Below, piece after piece: positions 1 to 7,884 of a stretch of 64,000 bases of DNA (its first letter is position 1; each line of letters opens with the position of its first letter). The DNA comes from Gammaproteobacteria bacterium. Lineage in GTDB: Bacteria > Pseudomonadota > Gammaproteobacteria > Pseudomonadales > UBA5518. A program made the translations under genes and the position numbers. Location: positions 496,001 to 560,000 of the forward strand of contig JADKDK010000002.1 in assembly GCA_016718385.1 (NCBI GenBank), written 5' to 3'. The notes below the pieces were generated by a model, which saw only the letters and a program-made list of their open reading frames with translations, searched no databases and was not told the DNA's origin.

Positions 1-1317
1 CTGTTCGGTGGCGGCGCGGCCGAACCCGCGCCGGCCGCCCGCACGGCGCCCGCGCCGCGCCCCGCTGAAGAATCCCGACGCGCGCCCGAAGGCGCCACCG
101 TGGGCGAGCGCGCAAGTGGCGAAGGCGCACGCGCGCGCGGCGAAGGCGAACCCGGCGAAGGCGAGCGCCGCAGTGGCGGTCGACGCCGCCGCGGCGGATC
201 GGGCCGCGGCCGAGGCGGCGAACGCGAAGCAGCGCACGATGAAGCACCGCGCGGCGAATCACGTGGCGAACCCCGTGGCGAGCCGCGCGCCCAAGCGCCG
301 CGCAGCGAACGCGCGCCGCGCCCGCCGCGTGACGAGTCCGCCGGTGAAAGCCGGCCGCCACGTGGCGAAGGCCGTCCGGCACAGCGTCCGGAAGGCGGCC
401 CCGAGCGCCGCCCGGCAGGCCAGCAGCCACGCACACGCGGCCCGCGCCAGCGCGGCGAGATCCAGGCACCGGGAAGCGTTGCCGAACCGGCAGTAGCCGA
501 GGTCGCGCGGACCCCGATGCCGTCGATGCCGATGCAGGCGGCGGAACCGCAGACCGAGGTCGAGGAAGTCGTGGTTGCGCAAGCGGCAGTGGGCGAGGCG
601 CAGGAAGCGGCCCCGGGTACCGAGGGTGAGCGCAGCCGTCGTTCGCGCGGACGCCGTGGTCGCGGTCGCCGCCGCGTCGAAGGCGAGCCGGTCGAAACCG
701 TGTTCCAGGGCGAAGGCGACGAGCCCGAAGCGGCGCAGATGGAACTGATCGACGCCGAGGAGGACATGGCCGAGGTAGCAGCTGAAGTGGAACTCGCGCA
801 ACCGACGGCGGAGCCGGAAGCTGTGAAGGCCGAGACCGCTGTCGAGGTTGCCGCGGTCGCGGCGCCCGTTGCTGCCGCACGGATTGCCCCGGAAGCGGCT
901 CCGCAAGCGTCGCGCAGCGAGGCGGCACCCGCGGAAACGGTAGCGATGGCACCGCGCCAGGAGACGGTACGCGAGGATGCGGCACCGCCGGTTGCTCCGG
1001 CGCCAGCTCCCGCGCCCGCACTGGCGGCACGCCCCGCGCCCGCGCCGCGCCCAACACGACCCACCGGTCGCCCGGCCAACGACCCGCGCCTCAGCCCGCG
1101 CCGTGTCGCGGAGGTGGAGATCATCACCGAATCCCTGGTGATCGATCCCTCCAGCTTCCCGCCGGTCGAGCTCCCGCGTCCCACGCGTGCGCAACCGCCC
1201 CGCGCGGCCAACGATCCGCGCGCGCGGCGAACGGGTGCTGCCACGCACACGCAAGGCAACGCCGCGCTCGACCTGTCCGCGCGACCCGAGGAAGCGGCCG
1301 AGGAAACGGAGCGCTGA
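1..1317 (+). CDS. rne: Ribonuclease E, C-terminal part (5' end outside window)
   Basis: RNase E is the endonuclease that starts mRNA turnover and scaffolds the degradosome. The frame is open from base 1, giving 438 codons, and the first residues (LFGGG) fit the junction just after the catalytic half in gammaproteobacterial RNase E. The rest is low complexity, as expected of the disordered scaffold half: Arg/Gly/Glu-rich repeats at about residues 30-150, a basic box RRSRGRRGRGRR near 215, a long Ala/Glu/Pro stretch, and two ANDPR motifs near 357 and 402, which are typical of the RNase E tail in Pseudomonas relatives. The catalytic domain is not visible, so the call rests on composition and these motifs. 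RNase G has no such tail. A perfect hairpin follows the stop. Confidence 0.82.
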   Translation: MFGGGAAEPAPAARTAPAPRPAEESRRAPEGATVGERASGEGARARGEGEPGEGERRSGGRRRRGGSGRGRGGEREAAHDEAPRGESRGEPRGEPRAQAPRSERAPRPPRDESAGESRPPRGEGRPAQRPEGGPERRPAGQQPRTRGPRQRGEIQAPGSVAEPAVAEVARTPMPSMPMQAAEPQTEVEEVVVAQAAVGEAQEAAPGTEGERSRRSRGRRGRGRRRVEGEPVETVFQGEGDEPEAAQMELIDAEEDMAEVAAEVELAQPTAEPEAVKAETAVEVAAVAAPVAAARIAPEAAPQASRSEAAPAETVAMAPRQETVREDAAPPVAPAPAPAPALAARPAPAPRPTRPTGRPANDPRLSPRRVAEVEIITESLVIDPSSFPPVELPRPTRAQPPRAANDPRARRTGAATHTQGNAALDLSARPEEAAEETER

Positions 1318-1329
1318 AGCAACGCTGAG

Positions 1330-1353
1330 CCGTTGCCGGGCGACCGGCAACGG
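1330..1353 (+). terminator. Perfect 10-bp hairpin after rne
   Basis: CCGTTGCCGG pairs perfectly with CCGGCAACGG around a GCGA tetraloop. It starts 12 bases after the rne stop and has no T-run, so it may be a weak intrinsic terminator or an mRNA 3'-end stabiliser. Its left arm overlaps the likely -35 box of the tRNA-Ser promoter. Confidence 0.5.
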
Positions 1354-1360
1354 CTATAAT
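1333..1360 (+). promoter_or_regulatory. Sigma-70 promoter for tRNA-Ser
   Basis: A perfect -10 box TATAAT lies at 1355-1360, 14 bases before the tRNA, and a weak -35 TTGCCG at 1333-1338 with a 16-base spacer. GC-rich bases follow the -10 box, as in discriminators of stable-RNA promoters. The -35 is inside the preceding hairpin. Confidence 0.6.
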
Positions 1361-1374
1361 GCGCGCCGCGTCAC

Positions 1375-1464
1375 GGAGGGGTGGCTGAGCGGTTTAAAGC
1401 ACCGGTCTTGAAAACCGGCGAAGGTGAAAGCCTTCCGAGAGTTCGAATCTCTCCCCCTCCGCCA
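1375..1464 (+). tRNA. tRNA-Ser (anticodon UGA)
   Basis: The acceptor stem GGAGGGG (1375-1381) pairs with CCCCTCC (1454-1460), followed by discriminator G and an encoded CCA (1462-1464). The anticodon stem CCGGT/ACCGG encloses the loop CTTGAAA with anticodon TGA at 1409-1411. The T arm contains GTTCGAATC. A long variable arm (after 1417) and a 90-base length are class II features that fit serine. Confidence 0.97.
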
Positions 1465-1564
1465 TTTCAATAATAACGTCGATATGCGACTCCCAAAACG
1501 GCGGCCAAAGCTCGCCGTTTTCGTCTCTGACAGGAATGTTGAACGCCGGCCCACGATGCGCCAC

Positions 1565-2074
1565 TCATCGGAGTGCACCTCGACTCCGCTCGGCATACAC
1601 CTCCTCCGCACGCACCTTCAGCGCAAGTGCCGTATCGTCGAATCCGCGCTTCACCCACGGTCCGGCGAAACGCATGACATGGATGCCGGTCTCCCCCAGG
1701 AAGGCATCCGTCGAGTAGTACCGGCAACGGTCGTGGCCGAGCGCCTCGATCACCTGGTCGCGCCTTGCGGGATAGGGCCACTCCGCCAGCCAGGGTGCCT
1801 CCCAGGACAGCAGCCGCTGCGGCTCGACGGCGCAGACGTACTCGACGACCGGTATCAGGGTGCCCGGATTGGCGTAGTTGACCAGCTTCATCCGGATCGG
1901 TGCTCCCAACTCCAGCGTCGACTCGGCGCGCACGCACATCGGGTTCCAGTGGTTGTAATCCGGCAGGTCGGTGAGCACCTCCCACACGATCGCGGCCGGG
2001 GCGTCGATCTCGATCGTGATGGAGCGCACCACGTTGGCGGGGTCATATGCCGTGCGAATGTCATCGGGCTGCAT
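1565..2074 (-). CDS. SRPBCC-family (polyketide cyclase/START-like) protein
   Basis: The 169-residue product looks like a single SRPBCC domain, a helix-grip fold that binds hydrophobic ligands. Visible signs are the N-terminal strand ITIEIDAPAAIVWEVLTD, the DLPDYNHWNPM turn, and a long C-terminal helix (DDTALALKVRAEEVYAER) that normally closes the cavity. I chose the ATG at 2074 over a TTG two codons upstream; GAGGA lies about 10 bases before it. There is no signal peptide. The gene stands alone between tRNA-Ser and a divergently transcribed Bax-inhibitor-1 family gene, so context gives no substrate. Family call is fair; function is unknown. Confidence 0.7.
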   Translation of the reverse strand: MQPDDIRTAYDPANVVRSITIEIDAPAAIVWEVLTDLPDYNHWNPMCVRAESTLELGAPIRMKLVNYANPGTLIPVVEYVCAVEPQRLLSWEAPWLAEWPYPARRDQVIEALGHDRCRYYSTDAFLGETGIHVMRFAGPWVKRGFDDTALALKVRAEEVYAERSRGALR

Positions 2075-2303
2075 GGTCAACGGGATCCTCGTGGTTGCGG
2101 TTATGCACGATGATGGCAGATCGCCGGACCCGCATCATCCGCACGGGCGAATCGCCACGACTCCCGGCAGAGTGAACTGCCCTGCTTCACGGTGGTCATA
2201 CAGGGCGCAACCGGGAAAACATGCCCGGCGCGCCACGCCGGTTCAATTCCATCGCCGTCGCGGCTACACTGCAAACGTCTTTACCACCAGAAAGGGAACG
2301 ATC

Positions 2304-2960
2304 ATGGCTATCTCCGATATCCGGACCGCCGGCAGCACCGCCCTGGATGCGGGCGCCACCAAGGTGCTGCGCAACACCTATGCCCTGCTGGCCATGACGC
2401 TGCTGTTCAGCGCGCTCACCGCGGGCGTGTCGATGGCGCTGAACGTGCCGTACCTGGGGCTGTGGACGCTGCTGCCCTATTTCGTGCTGCTGTTCCTGGT
2501 CGAGAAGAACAAGAACTCCGCCGCGGGTCTGCTCTGCGTGTTCGCGCTGACGGGCTGGATGGGCTTCTCGCTCGGCCCGATCCTCAACCATTACGTCGGC
2601 ATCTCGGGCTTCGAGCCCGTGCTGACCGCGCTCGGCGGCACCGCGGCGATCTTCTTCGGGCTGTCGGCCTTCGTACTGGTGACGCGCAAGGACTTCAGCT
2701 TCGCCACCGGCTTCCTCGGCACCGGCATGCTGGTCGCCTTCGTGGCCGCCATCGCGAACTACTTCCTGCACATCCAGGCGCTGTCGCTGGTCATCACCTG
2801 CGTGTTCATGTTCCTGTCCGCGGGCCTGATCATGTGGCAGACCAGCCAGATCATCCACGGCGGCGAGCGCAACTACATCTCCGCGACCGTGACGCTGTAC
2901 GTGATGATCTACAACCTGTTCTCGATCCTGCTCAGCTTCCTCGGCGGCAGCAACGAGTGA
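2304..2960 (+). CDS. Bax inhibitor-1/YccA family inner-membrane protein
   Basis: The 218-residue protein consists of about seven hydrophobic helices (starting near residues 25, 48, 75, 108, 135, 163 and 193), the usual size and topology of the Bax inhibitor-1 family. Bacterial members such as YccA and YbhL act in the inner membrane; YccA modulates the FtsH protease. The motif NTYALLAMTLLFSA near residue 22 is typical of the YccA branch. The start is set by the purine-rich AAAGGGAAC 7 bases before ATG 2304. The gene is monocistronic, closed by a strong hairpin. It is not assigned to one paralogue. Confidence 0.85.
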   Translation: MAISDIRTAGSTALDAGATKVLRNTYALLAMTLLFSALTAGVSMALNVPYLGLWTLLPYFVLLFLVEKNKNSAAGLLCVFALTGWMGFSLGPILNHYVGISGFEPVLTALGGTAAIFFGLSAFVLVTRKDFSFATGFLGTGMLVAFVAAIANYFLHIQALSLVITCVFMFLSAGLIMWQTSQIIHGGERNYISATVTLYVMIYNLFSILLSFLGGSNE

Positions 2961-2979
2961 GACCCGACGGGGTACGCGC

Positions 2980-3006
2980 GACACGGCCCCGACTCGGGGC
3001 CGTGTC
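2980..3006 (+). terminator. Intrinsic terminator
   Basis: A perfect 12-bp GC-rich stem (GACACGGCCCCG with CGGGGCCGTGTC) with a 3-base loop is followed by GTTT. It begins 19 bases after the YccA-like gene and ends 12 bases before tusD, so it separates the two units. Confidence 0.75.
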
Positions 3007-3018
3007 GTTTCAGCACCA

Positions 3019-3411
3019 ATGATCTTCTCGCTGCTGGTACAGGAATCCGCCGTCGGCAGGCAATCCAGCCATGCCGCCTACCGCTTCGCGTGCGCGCTCC
3101 TCGCGCGCGGTCACACGCTGTACCGCGTGTTCTTCTTCGCTGACGGCGTGCACAACAGCAGCGCGCTCAACTGCGCGGCGAGCGGCGAGGCCGACCTGCC
3201 GGCGCTGTGGCAGCAGCTGGCTACCGAGCACGGGGTGGACCTGGTGAGCTGCGTGAGTTCGGCGCTGCGTCGCGGCATCGTCGACGAGCGCGAGGCCGCG
3301 CGCCACGCGCTCGGGGCGGCCAGCCTGCGCCAGGGCTTCGAGCTCTCGGGACTGGGCCAGCTGGTCGAGGCCAGTATCCGCTCCGATCGCATCGTGGACT
3401 TCGGCGGATGA
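3019..3411 (+). CDS. tusD: Sulfurtransferase complex subunit TusD
   Basis: TusD takes persulfide sulfur from TusA and passes it within TusBCD to TusE, then MnmA, for 2-thiolation of U34 in Lys, Glu and Gln tRNAs. The 130-residue product is a DsrE-like domain: N-terminal strand MIFSLLVQ, FFFADGVHNSSAL near residue 38, and the conserved active-site cysteine in LVSCVSSALRRGI near 78, matching Cys78 of E. coli TusD. It is the first gene of the tusDCB-tusE-ybiB-trmA run and overlaps tusC by four bases (ATGA). In sulfur oxidisers the paralogue is DsrE, but no dsr genes are present here. Confidence 0.93.
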   Translation: MIFSLLVQESAVGRQSSHAAYRFACALLARGHTLYRVFFFADGVHNSSALNCAASGEADLPALWQQLATEHGVDLVSCVSSALRRGIVDEREAARHALGAASLRQGFELSGLGQLVEASIRSDRIVDFGG

Positions 3412-3788
3412 GCGCCGCGCCAGCCGCAGCGCGGCGCAGCGTGCTGGTGGTGTGCCGCACGGCCCCGTACGGACGTGCGCGCGCGCGCGATGCCGTCGAC
3501 GTCGCGATGGCCTTCGCGGCCTTCGACCAACCGGTCACGCTGCTGTTCCTCGGCGACGGCGTGCTGGCCCTCGCTCCCGGGCAACGGCCTGCCGCGGAAT
3601 TGTCGCGCAGCCTGGAAAAGCTGCTCGGCACCCTGGCGGATTACGGCGTGGAGGAAGTCCACGCCGAGGCGGCAGCGCTCGCCGCGCGCGGGCTGGACGC
3701 GCGGGATCTCGCGTTGCCGGTGCGCCTGGCCGGGCCGGCGGAGCTCCGGGAACTGTTTGGCGCGCACGAGCGCGTGCTCACGGTATGA
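3408..3788 (+). CDS. tusC: Sulfurtransferase complex subunit TusC
   Basis: TusC is the structural DsrE-fold subunit of the cytoplasmic TusBCD relay. The 126-residue product begins with strand RRSVLVVCRTAPYG and has the family's DAVDVAMAFAAFDQPVTLLFLGDGV segment. As in other TusC proteins, no cysteine sits at the position of the TusD catalytic residue. The ATG overlaps the tusD stop (ATGA), indicating translational coupling, and tusB begins seven bases after the stop. Confidence 0.9.
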   Translation: MSAAPAAARRSVLVVCRTAPYGRARARDAVDVAMAFAAFDQPVTLLFLGDGVLALAPGQRPAAELSRSLEKLLGTLADYGVEEVHAEAAALAARGLDARDLALPVRLAGPAELRELFGAHERVLTV

Positions 3789-3795
3789 ACCGCCG

Positions 3796-4095
3796 ATGAC
3801 CCTGCACATACTCTGCGCCTCGCCTTTCACGGGCAGTTGCCTCGAGGAATGCGCCCGCGTGATAGCCGCCGACGATGCCCTGCTGCTGAGCGGCGACGGC
3901 GTCTATGCCGCGCTCGGTGAGGCCGCCGACACGCTGCATGCGCTGCACGCGGCCGGTGTGACGATCTTCGCGCTCGCGGAGGATTGCACCGCGCGCGGCA
4001 TCGACGCGCGGCTACCCGCCTGCATCGCCACGGTCGACTACGGCGGCTTCGTCGACCTCGCGGTCGCGCACCCGCGCACCGTGTCCTGGTTCTGA
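3796..4095 (+). CDS. tusB: Sulfurtransferase complex subunit TusB
   Basis: The 99-residue product has the small TusB/DsrH form: N-terminal MTLHILCASPF, a central LLLSGDGVYAAL segment, and the C-terminal VDYGGFVDLAVAHPRTVSWF typical of TusB, where the family ends in a short Trp/Phe tail. It completes the TusBCD hexamer that relays sulfur for tRNA 2-thiouridine. It lies seven bases after tusC and one base before the tusE start, so the four tus genes form one transcript. Confidence 0.9.
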   Translation: MTLHILCASPFTGSCLEECARVIAADDALLLSGDGVYAALGEAADTLHALHAAGVTIFALAEDCTARGIDARLPACIATVDYGGFVDLAVAHPRTVSWF

Positions 4096-4096
4096 G

Positions 4097-4423
4097 ATGA
4101 AAGCAAACGCAGCGCTGCCGCCACGCGACGCGGACGGTTTCCTGCTGGACCGGGCCGACTGGAACGAGCAGGTGGCCACCGCGCTCGCGCGCGAGGAAGG
4201 CCTGACGCTGACGCCCGCGCACCGCGAGATCCTGCACATGCTGCAGGCGTACTATCGCGAGCACGAGCACGCGCCCGCCATGCGCGCACTGGTCAGCCTG
4301 ACACGACGCACGCTGGGTCCCGACAAGGGCCGCAGCGTCTACCTGCTCGGGCTGTTCCCCGGCAGCCCCGCGCGCGTGGCGGCCAAGATCGCGGGCCTGC
4401 CCCGCCCCGAGCACTGCCTGTGA
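4097..4423 (+). CDS. tusE: TusE/DsrC-family sulfur carrier
   Basis: TusE accepts sulfur from TusD and hands it to MnmA bound to tRNA. The 108-residue product has the DsrC-fold signature DGFLLDRADWNEQVA, the EGLTLTPAHREILHMLQAYYREH helix region, and the essential cysteine as penultimate residue (PRPEHCL). The second cysteine that dissimilatory DsrC carries ten residues upstream is absent, so this is the tRNA-thiolation form rather than a sulfite-reductase partner. The GTG start of the next gene overlaps its stop. Confidence 0.92.
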   Translation: MKANAALPPRDADGFLLDRADWNEQVATALAREEGLTLTPAHREILHMLQAYYREHEHAPAMRALVSLTRRTLGPDKGRSVYLLGLFPGSPARVAAKIAGLPRPEHCL

Positions 4424-5457
4424 GCAAGCCCATGCACCGGTCCGCGCCACCATCATCGTGCCCCGAGGAACATCCCTTCGCACCCTTCGTGCGCACGCTC
4501 GGGCGCGGACGCCGTGGCGCGCGCTCGCTCGAACGCGAGGAGGCGCGCACGGCGCTCGGGATGATCCTCGACGGCGAGGTCGACCCGCTGCAGACCGGCG
4601 CCTTTCTGATGCTGCTGCGCGTGAAGGAGGAAACCGCCGAGGAGATCGCCGGTTTCGTGCAGGCCGCGCGCGAGCGCGCACAGCTGCCGGAGGCGCCGAT
4701 ACGCGTCGACCTGGACTGGCCGAGCTACGCGGGCAAGCGCCAGCAGCCGCCGTGGTACCTGCTGTCGGCGCTGCTGCTGGCCGCGCACGGGCACCGCGTG
4801 CTGATGCACGGCTGCGAGCCGCACGCGCGCAACCGCCTGTTCGCCTCCCAGGCGCTGCCGGCGCTCGGCATCGCGCCCGCGCGCGACTGGCAGGAGGTGC
4901 GCGAGGCGCTGGATACGCGCCGTTTCGCGTACGCACCGCTCGCGCTGTTCAGCCCGGGCCTGCAGGCGCTGCTGGACCTGCGCCACCTGTTCGGCCTGCG
5001 CTCGCCGGTGAACACCTTCGTGCGCCACATCAACCCGCTGGCCGCGCCCGCCACGATGCAGAGCCTGCAGCACCCGGCCTATGCCGTGCTGCACGCGGGC
5101 GCGGCGCGACAGCTCGGGCAACCGCGCGCGCTGATCTTCCGTGGCGAGGGCGGCGAATGCGAATTGCGGCCCAATGCCGACAGCCGCTGCATCCTGCTCG
5201 AGGGCGATGTGCAACGCGATATCGCTTTCACGCGCCAGCTGGCCGAACGCGGCGACACCGCCATCGTGCCGGACGTGGCACTGCTGTCCACGCTGTGGAA
5301 CGGCCGCACCGAGGACGCCTACGGGGAAGCCGCGGTGATCGGCACGGCAGCGGCCGCACTGCTGGCGCTCGGTGGCGCCAACGACGCCGAGGCCGCGCTG
5401 CTGCTGGCGCGCGATTACTGGCGCCGGCGCGGCCCCTGGCCCGGAGACACCCCGTGA
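4420..5457 (+). CDS. ybiB: YbiB/TrpD2-like glycosyl-transferase-family protein
   Basis: The 345-residue protein has the fold of anthranilate phosphoribosyltransferase (TrpD) but belongs to the YbiB/TrpD2 branch, which binds nucleic acids rather than making tryptophan. Visible features are an N-terminal helical domain (FAPFVRTLGRGRRGARSLEREEARTAL in pieces around residues 20-47, DPLQTGAFLMLLRVKEETAEE around 56-76), then LMHGCEPHARNRLF and LRSPVNTFVRHINPL, which correspond to TrpD substrate-site segments. The GTG start overlaps the tusE stop and the stop overlaps the trmA start (GTGA both times). Linkage to tus and trmA suggests an RNA-related role; that is inference. Confidence 0.82.
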   Translation: MSKPMHRSAPPSSCPEEHPFAPFVRTLGRGRRGARSLEREEARTALGMILDGEVDPLQTGAFLMLLRVKEETAEEIAGFVQAARERAQLPEAPIRVDLDWPSYAGKRQQPPWYLLSALLLAAHGHRVLMHGCEPHARNRLFASQALPALGIAPARDWQEVREALDTRRFAYAPLALFSPGLQALLDLRHLFGLRSPVNTFVRHINPLAAPATMQSLQHPAYAVLHAGAARQLGQPRALIFRGEGGECELRPNADSRCILLEGDVQRDIAFTRQLAERGDTAIVPDVALLSTLWNGRTEDAYGEAAVIGTAAAALLALGGANDAEAALLLARDYWRRRGPWPGDTP

Positions 5458-6557
5458 GACACAGCGAGCAGGACTATTCCGCGCCGGCCTGCGCCGCGCT
5501 GCTCGAGCAGAAGGTGCGCGCGGTGCGCGATGCCATGCACGAGCTCGGCGCGCCCGTGCCGGAGGTGCACGCCTCGCCGCCGCGGCACTACCGCCAGCGC
5601 GCCGAGTTCCGTTTCTGGCGCGACGGCGGCGACGGCTTCTACGCGATGTTCGATCCCGCGAACCCGCGCGAGCCGGTGCGCATCGACGAGTTCCCGCCTG
5701 CCTCTCTACGCATCAACGCGCTGATGCAGCGTCTGCGCGAGGCGGTGCTGCACTCGCCGGCGCTCGCGCGCAAGCTGTTCCAGGTCGAGTTCCTGAGCAC
5801 GCTCGCCAACGAGGCGCTGGTGGTGTTGGTCTACCACCGCCCGCTCGACGCCGCATGGGAAGACGCCGCCCGGGAGCTGAGCCTGGTGCTGGATGCACAG
5901 CTCATCGGCCGCTCGCGCGGGCAGCGCATCGTGATCGGGGAATCGTTCGTGACGGAACGCCTGCAGGTCGACGGACGCGAACTGGTGCTGCGCCAGCCCG
6001 AAGGCTGCTTCACGCAACCCAATGCGGAGGTGAACCGCGCGATGCTGTCGTGGGCGCGTGCGGGCTGTGGCGCCGCGCACGGCGGCTTGCTGGAGCTCTA
6101 CTGCGGCATCGGCAACTTCACGGTCGCGCTGGCCGATCGTTTCGACACCGTGCTGGCCACCGAGATCAACAAGGTCGCGATCGCCGCCGCGCAGTACAAC
6201 CTTGCCGCCAACGGCATCGACAACACCTTCATCGCGCGGCTCTCCAGCGCGGAGGCCTCGGCCGCGCTGGCACGCGAACGGCCCTTCCGCCGGCTGCGCG
6301 ATTTCGACCTCGACCGCTTCGATCCCGGCACCGTGCTGGTCGATCCGCCGCGCGCGGGGCTCGATGCGCGCACGCTGGCGCAGGTCGCGGGCTTCGGGCG
6401 CATCGTCTATATCTCGTGCAACCCGCAGACGCTGCGCGAGAACCTGGCAGCGCTCGCGGCCACGCACGACATCGAACGCTTCGCACTGTTCGACCAGTTT
6501 CCCTATACCCATCACCTGGAATGCGGCGTGACCCTGCGGCGTCGCACTGCCCCCTGA
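5454..6557 (+). CDS. trmA: tRNA (uracil-5-)-methyltransferase TrmA
   Basis: TrmA uses S-adenosylmethionine to make m5U54 in the T loop of tRNA. The 367-residue length matches E. coli TrmA (366). Motifs include FTQPNAEVN, the SAM site LLELYCGIGNFTVAL near residue 220, LATEINKVAIAAAQYN, DPPRAGLD, the catalytic nucleophile region YISCNPQTL near 325, and the C-terminal base in HHLECGV. There is no iron-sulfur cysteine set, which separates it from RlmD/RlmC. I chose GTG 5454 because it overlaps the previous stop (GTGA), as at the preceding junction. Confidence 0.94.
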   Translation: MRHSEQDYSAPACAALLEQKVRAVRDAMHELGAPVPEVHASPPRHYRQRAEFRFWRDGGDGFYAMFDPANPREPVRIDEFPPASLRINALMQRLREAVLHSPALARKLFQVEFLSTLANEALVVLVYHRPLDAAWEDAARELSLVLDAQLIGRSRGQRIVIGESFVTERLQVDGRELVLRQPEGCFTQPNAEVNRAMLSWARAGCGAAHGGLLELYCGIGNFTVALADRFDTVLATEINKVAIAAAQYNLAANGIDNTFIARLSSAEASAALARERPFRRLRDFDLDRFDPGTVLVDPPRAGLDARTLAQVAGFGRIVYISCNPQTLRENLAALAATHDIERFALFDQFPYTHHLECGVTLRRRTAP

Positions 6558-6578
6558 CACCACGCCCGGAGCGAGCCC

Positions 6579-6888
6579 ATGCGAGCACAAAAGCTGGACG
6601 ATGCCACGATCAGCGCGCGCCTCGCCGCGCTGCCCGGCTGGAGCCTGCGCGATGGCAAGCTGCGGTGCGTGTACCGCTTCGCAGACTTCAGCGCCGCCTT
6701 CGCGTTCATGACGCGCAGCGGCGCTGCGCGCCGAACAGCTGGATCATCACCCGGAATGGTTCAACGTCTACAACCGCGTCGAGATCGCGTTGACCACGCA
6801 TGACGCGCACGGCATCACCGCGCTCGACTTCACGCTGGCGGAGGCGATGGACGGTTTCGCGCGGCCGCTGGGGAGCACGGCCGGCTGA
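6579..6888 (+). pseudogene. phhB: Frameshifted 4a-hydroxytetrahydrobiopterin dehydratase (PhhB-like)
   Basis: Two overlapping frames together make one pterin-4a-carbinolamine dehydratase of about 102 residues. The first encodes the N-terminus (LAALPGWSLRDGKL ... FADFSAAFAFMTR); the second, from about 6718, encodes AEQLDHHPEWFNVYNRVEI, which holds the family's HHPEW active-site motif, and DFTLAEAMD near the end. One extra base near 6714-6717 (MTR then A-A-L-R) breaks the frame, so the annotated frame runs into unrelated residues. The intact enzyme recycles the pterin cofactor of phenylalanine hydroxylase. It lies 21 bases after trmA, probably as the last gene of that operon. A sequencing error is as likely as true inactivation. 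Confidence 0.8.
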
Positions 6889-6894
6889 GCCGTC

Positions 6895-7794
6895 TCAATA
6901 GACCGCGAGGCCATGCTTGAGCAGCGCGCGCGGCAGGACCTCGTCGAGCCGGGCAAGGTCGTCGGGCCCGATCTCCAGCAGCTTGAGGCCGTGGCGCTCG
7001 TAGACGGCCTTCTTGTCCAGCTTCGCCGTCAGTTGCCCCGGCGCCGCCTCGTCGCCCCAGTACTCGATGTAGAGCTGCAGTGACGGCAGGTAGAAATCGC
7101 AGCGGTAGTCACCCTCCACCGGGAGGCGACGGTGATGGGCGTGCGCGATCTCCGACATGTACAGCCAGTGGCAGATCATCAGCTGCGCCTTGCTGTGCAG
7201 CACGTGCCCGTCGAGCGCGCGCAGCCCGTCCCCGCCATCGACACGGATCTCGCGCTCGGCATCACCGAACAGGTCACGCTCCGCGGCCTCCCCGATGTGT
7301 TCGTAGGCATGGATCACCTGCAGGTTCTCGCTCAGCACGGGGTTGCCGGGCAGCGTGGCCGGCCAGCGCACGTAGGGCACGCCCGTGTCCGGGTATTCCT
7401 CCTGCACCCCGCCGAGCGCCTTGCCGCGGGCGGTGAGCTCCCAGCCCTTCACGCCCTTGCGGATCCAGCCCAGTTCGAGCAGCAGGAGATTGGTCTGGCG
7501 CGCCGACATGCCCACCCGCAGCCCCAGCGCGGCCGCGTTCAGCAGGGTCTGCTCGGGACTCACGCTGAACAGGCGGTGCTCCAGCACCTGCTCCGGCCAG
7601 CCGATATAGGTGCCGAAACGTTCGCTGTTCAGGTACCTGCCGCCCTCGAATTCGCCCTTGCGCGTCAGCCGCCACTGCTCACCCTGGCGCACGATCCAGC
7701 CCTGCTCGGCGAGCAGCGTGAACAACTCGCGGCTGGGCATGTTGAGACGCCGCGCCAGCGCCGATCCCGACAGGTATTGCTCAGTCCCCGGCAC
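6895..7794 (-). CDS. Unknown protein: N-terminal winged-helix-like part with C-terminal PD-(D/E)XK-like nuclease motif
   Basis: The 299-residue product is not a named family to me. The first 120 residues contain two helix-turn-helix-like segments (SALARRLNMPSRELFTLLAEQGWI and SARQTNLLLLELGWIRKGVKG, shown here in short parts) with the phrase LTRKGEFEGGRY, like phage antirepressor C-terminal domains. The last third has RRLPVEGDYRCDFYLP and LYIEYWG (Asp near residue 231, Glu near 244), followed by KKAVYERHGLKLLEI; this fits a PD-(D/E)XK/DUF559-like nuclease core. I chose GTG 7794 (GGGAG 10 bases upstream); a TTG at 7821 lacks a ribosome site. DnaA-box-like 9-mers lie just upstream. Activity is inferred only. 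Confidence 0.55.
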   Translation of the reverse strand: MPGTEQYLSGSALARRLNMPSRELFTLLAEQGWIVRQGEQWRLTRKGEFEGGRYLNSERFGTYIGWPEQVLEHRLFSVSPEQTLLNAAALGLRVGMSARQTNLLLLELGWIRKGVKGWELTARGKALGGVQEEYPDTGVPYVRWPATLPGNPVLSENLQVIHAYEHIGEAAERDLFGDAEREIRVDGGDGLRALDGHVLHSKAQLMICHWLYMSEIAHAHHRRLPVEGDYRCDFYLPSLQLYIEYWGDEAAPGQLTAKLDKKAVYERHGLKLLEIGPDDLARLDEVLPRALLKHGLAVY

Positions 7795-7811
7795 CGGTTT
7801 CAGGCTCCCAG

Positions 7812-7846
7812 TTGTCCACAATTTCTGTGGATAAGTTTGCGGATAA
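7812..7846. other. DnaA-box cluster upstream of the winged-helix/nuclease gene
   Basis: TGTGGATAA at 7826-7834 is a perfect DnaA box on the minus strand (TTATCCACA). It is flanked by two one-mismatch boxes, TTGTCCACA at 7812-7820 on the plus strand and TTATCCGCA on the minus strand at 7838-7846. The group ends about 18 bases upstream of the chosen start of the minus-strand gene. Confidence 0.6.
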
Positions 7847-7884
7847 GTTCTTAGTATGCGCCCCTAACCCGCATGCCGGCTGAG

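Noticed and set aside
8..496. A 162-codon Ala/Lys/Arg-rich frame at the left edge that looks histone-like
   Set aside because: It lies inside the rne tail in another frame and mirrors its Arg/Gly/Glu repeats; the rne frame continues through it.
4097..4423. DsrC of a dissimilatory sulfur-oxidation system
   Set aside because: Only the penultimate Cys is present; the second conserved Cys is missing and no dsrAB genes adjoin.
6895..7821. Prophage or restriction-modification island at the AT-rich gap
   Set aside because: Neighbouring genes are chromosomal; no integrase, methylase, repeats or attachment site were seen.
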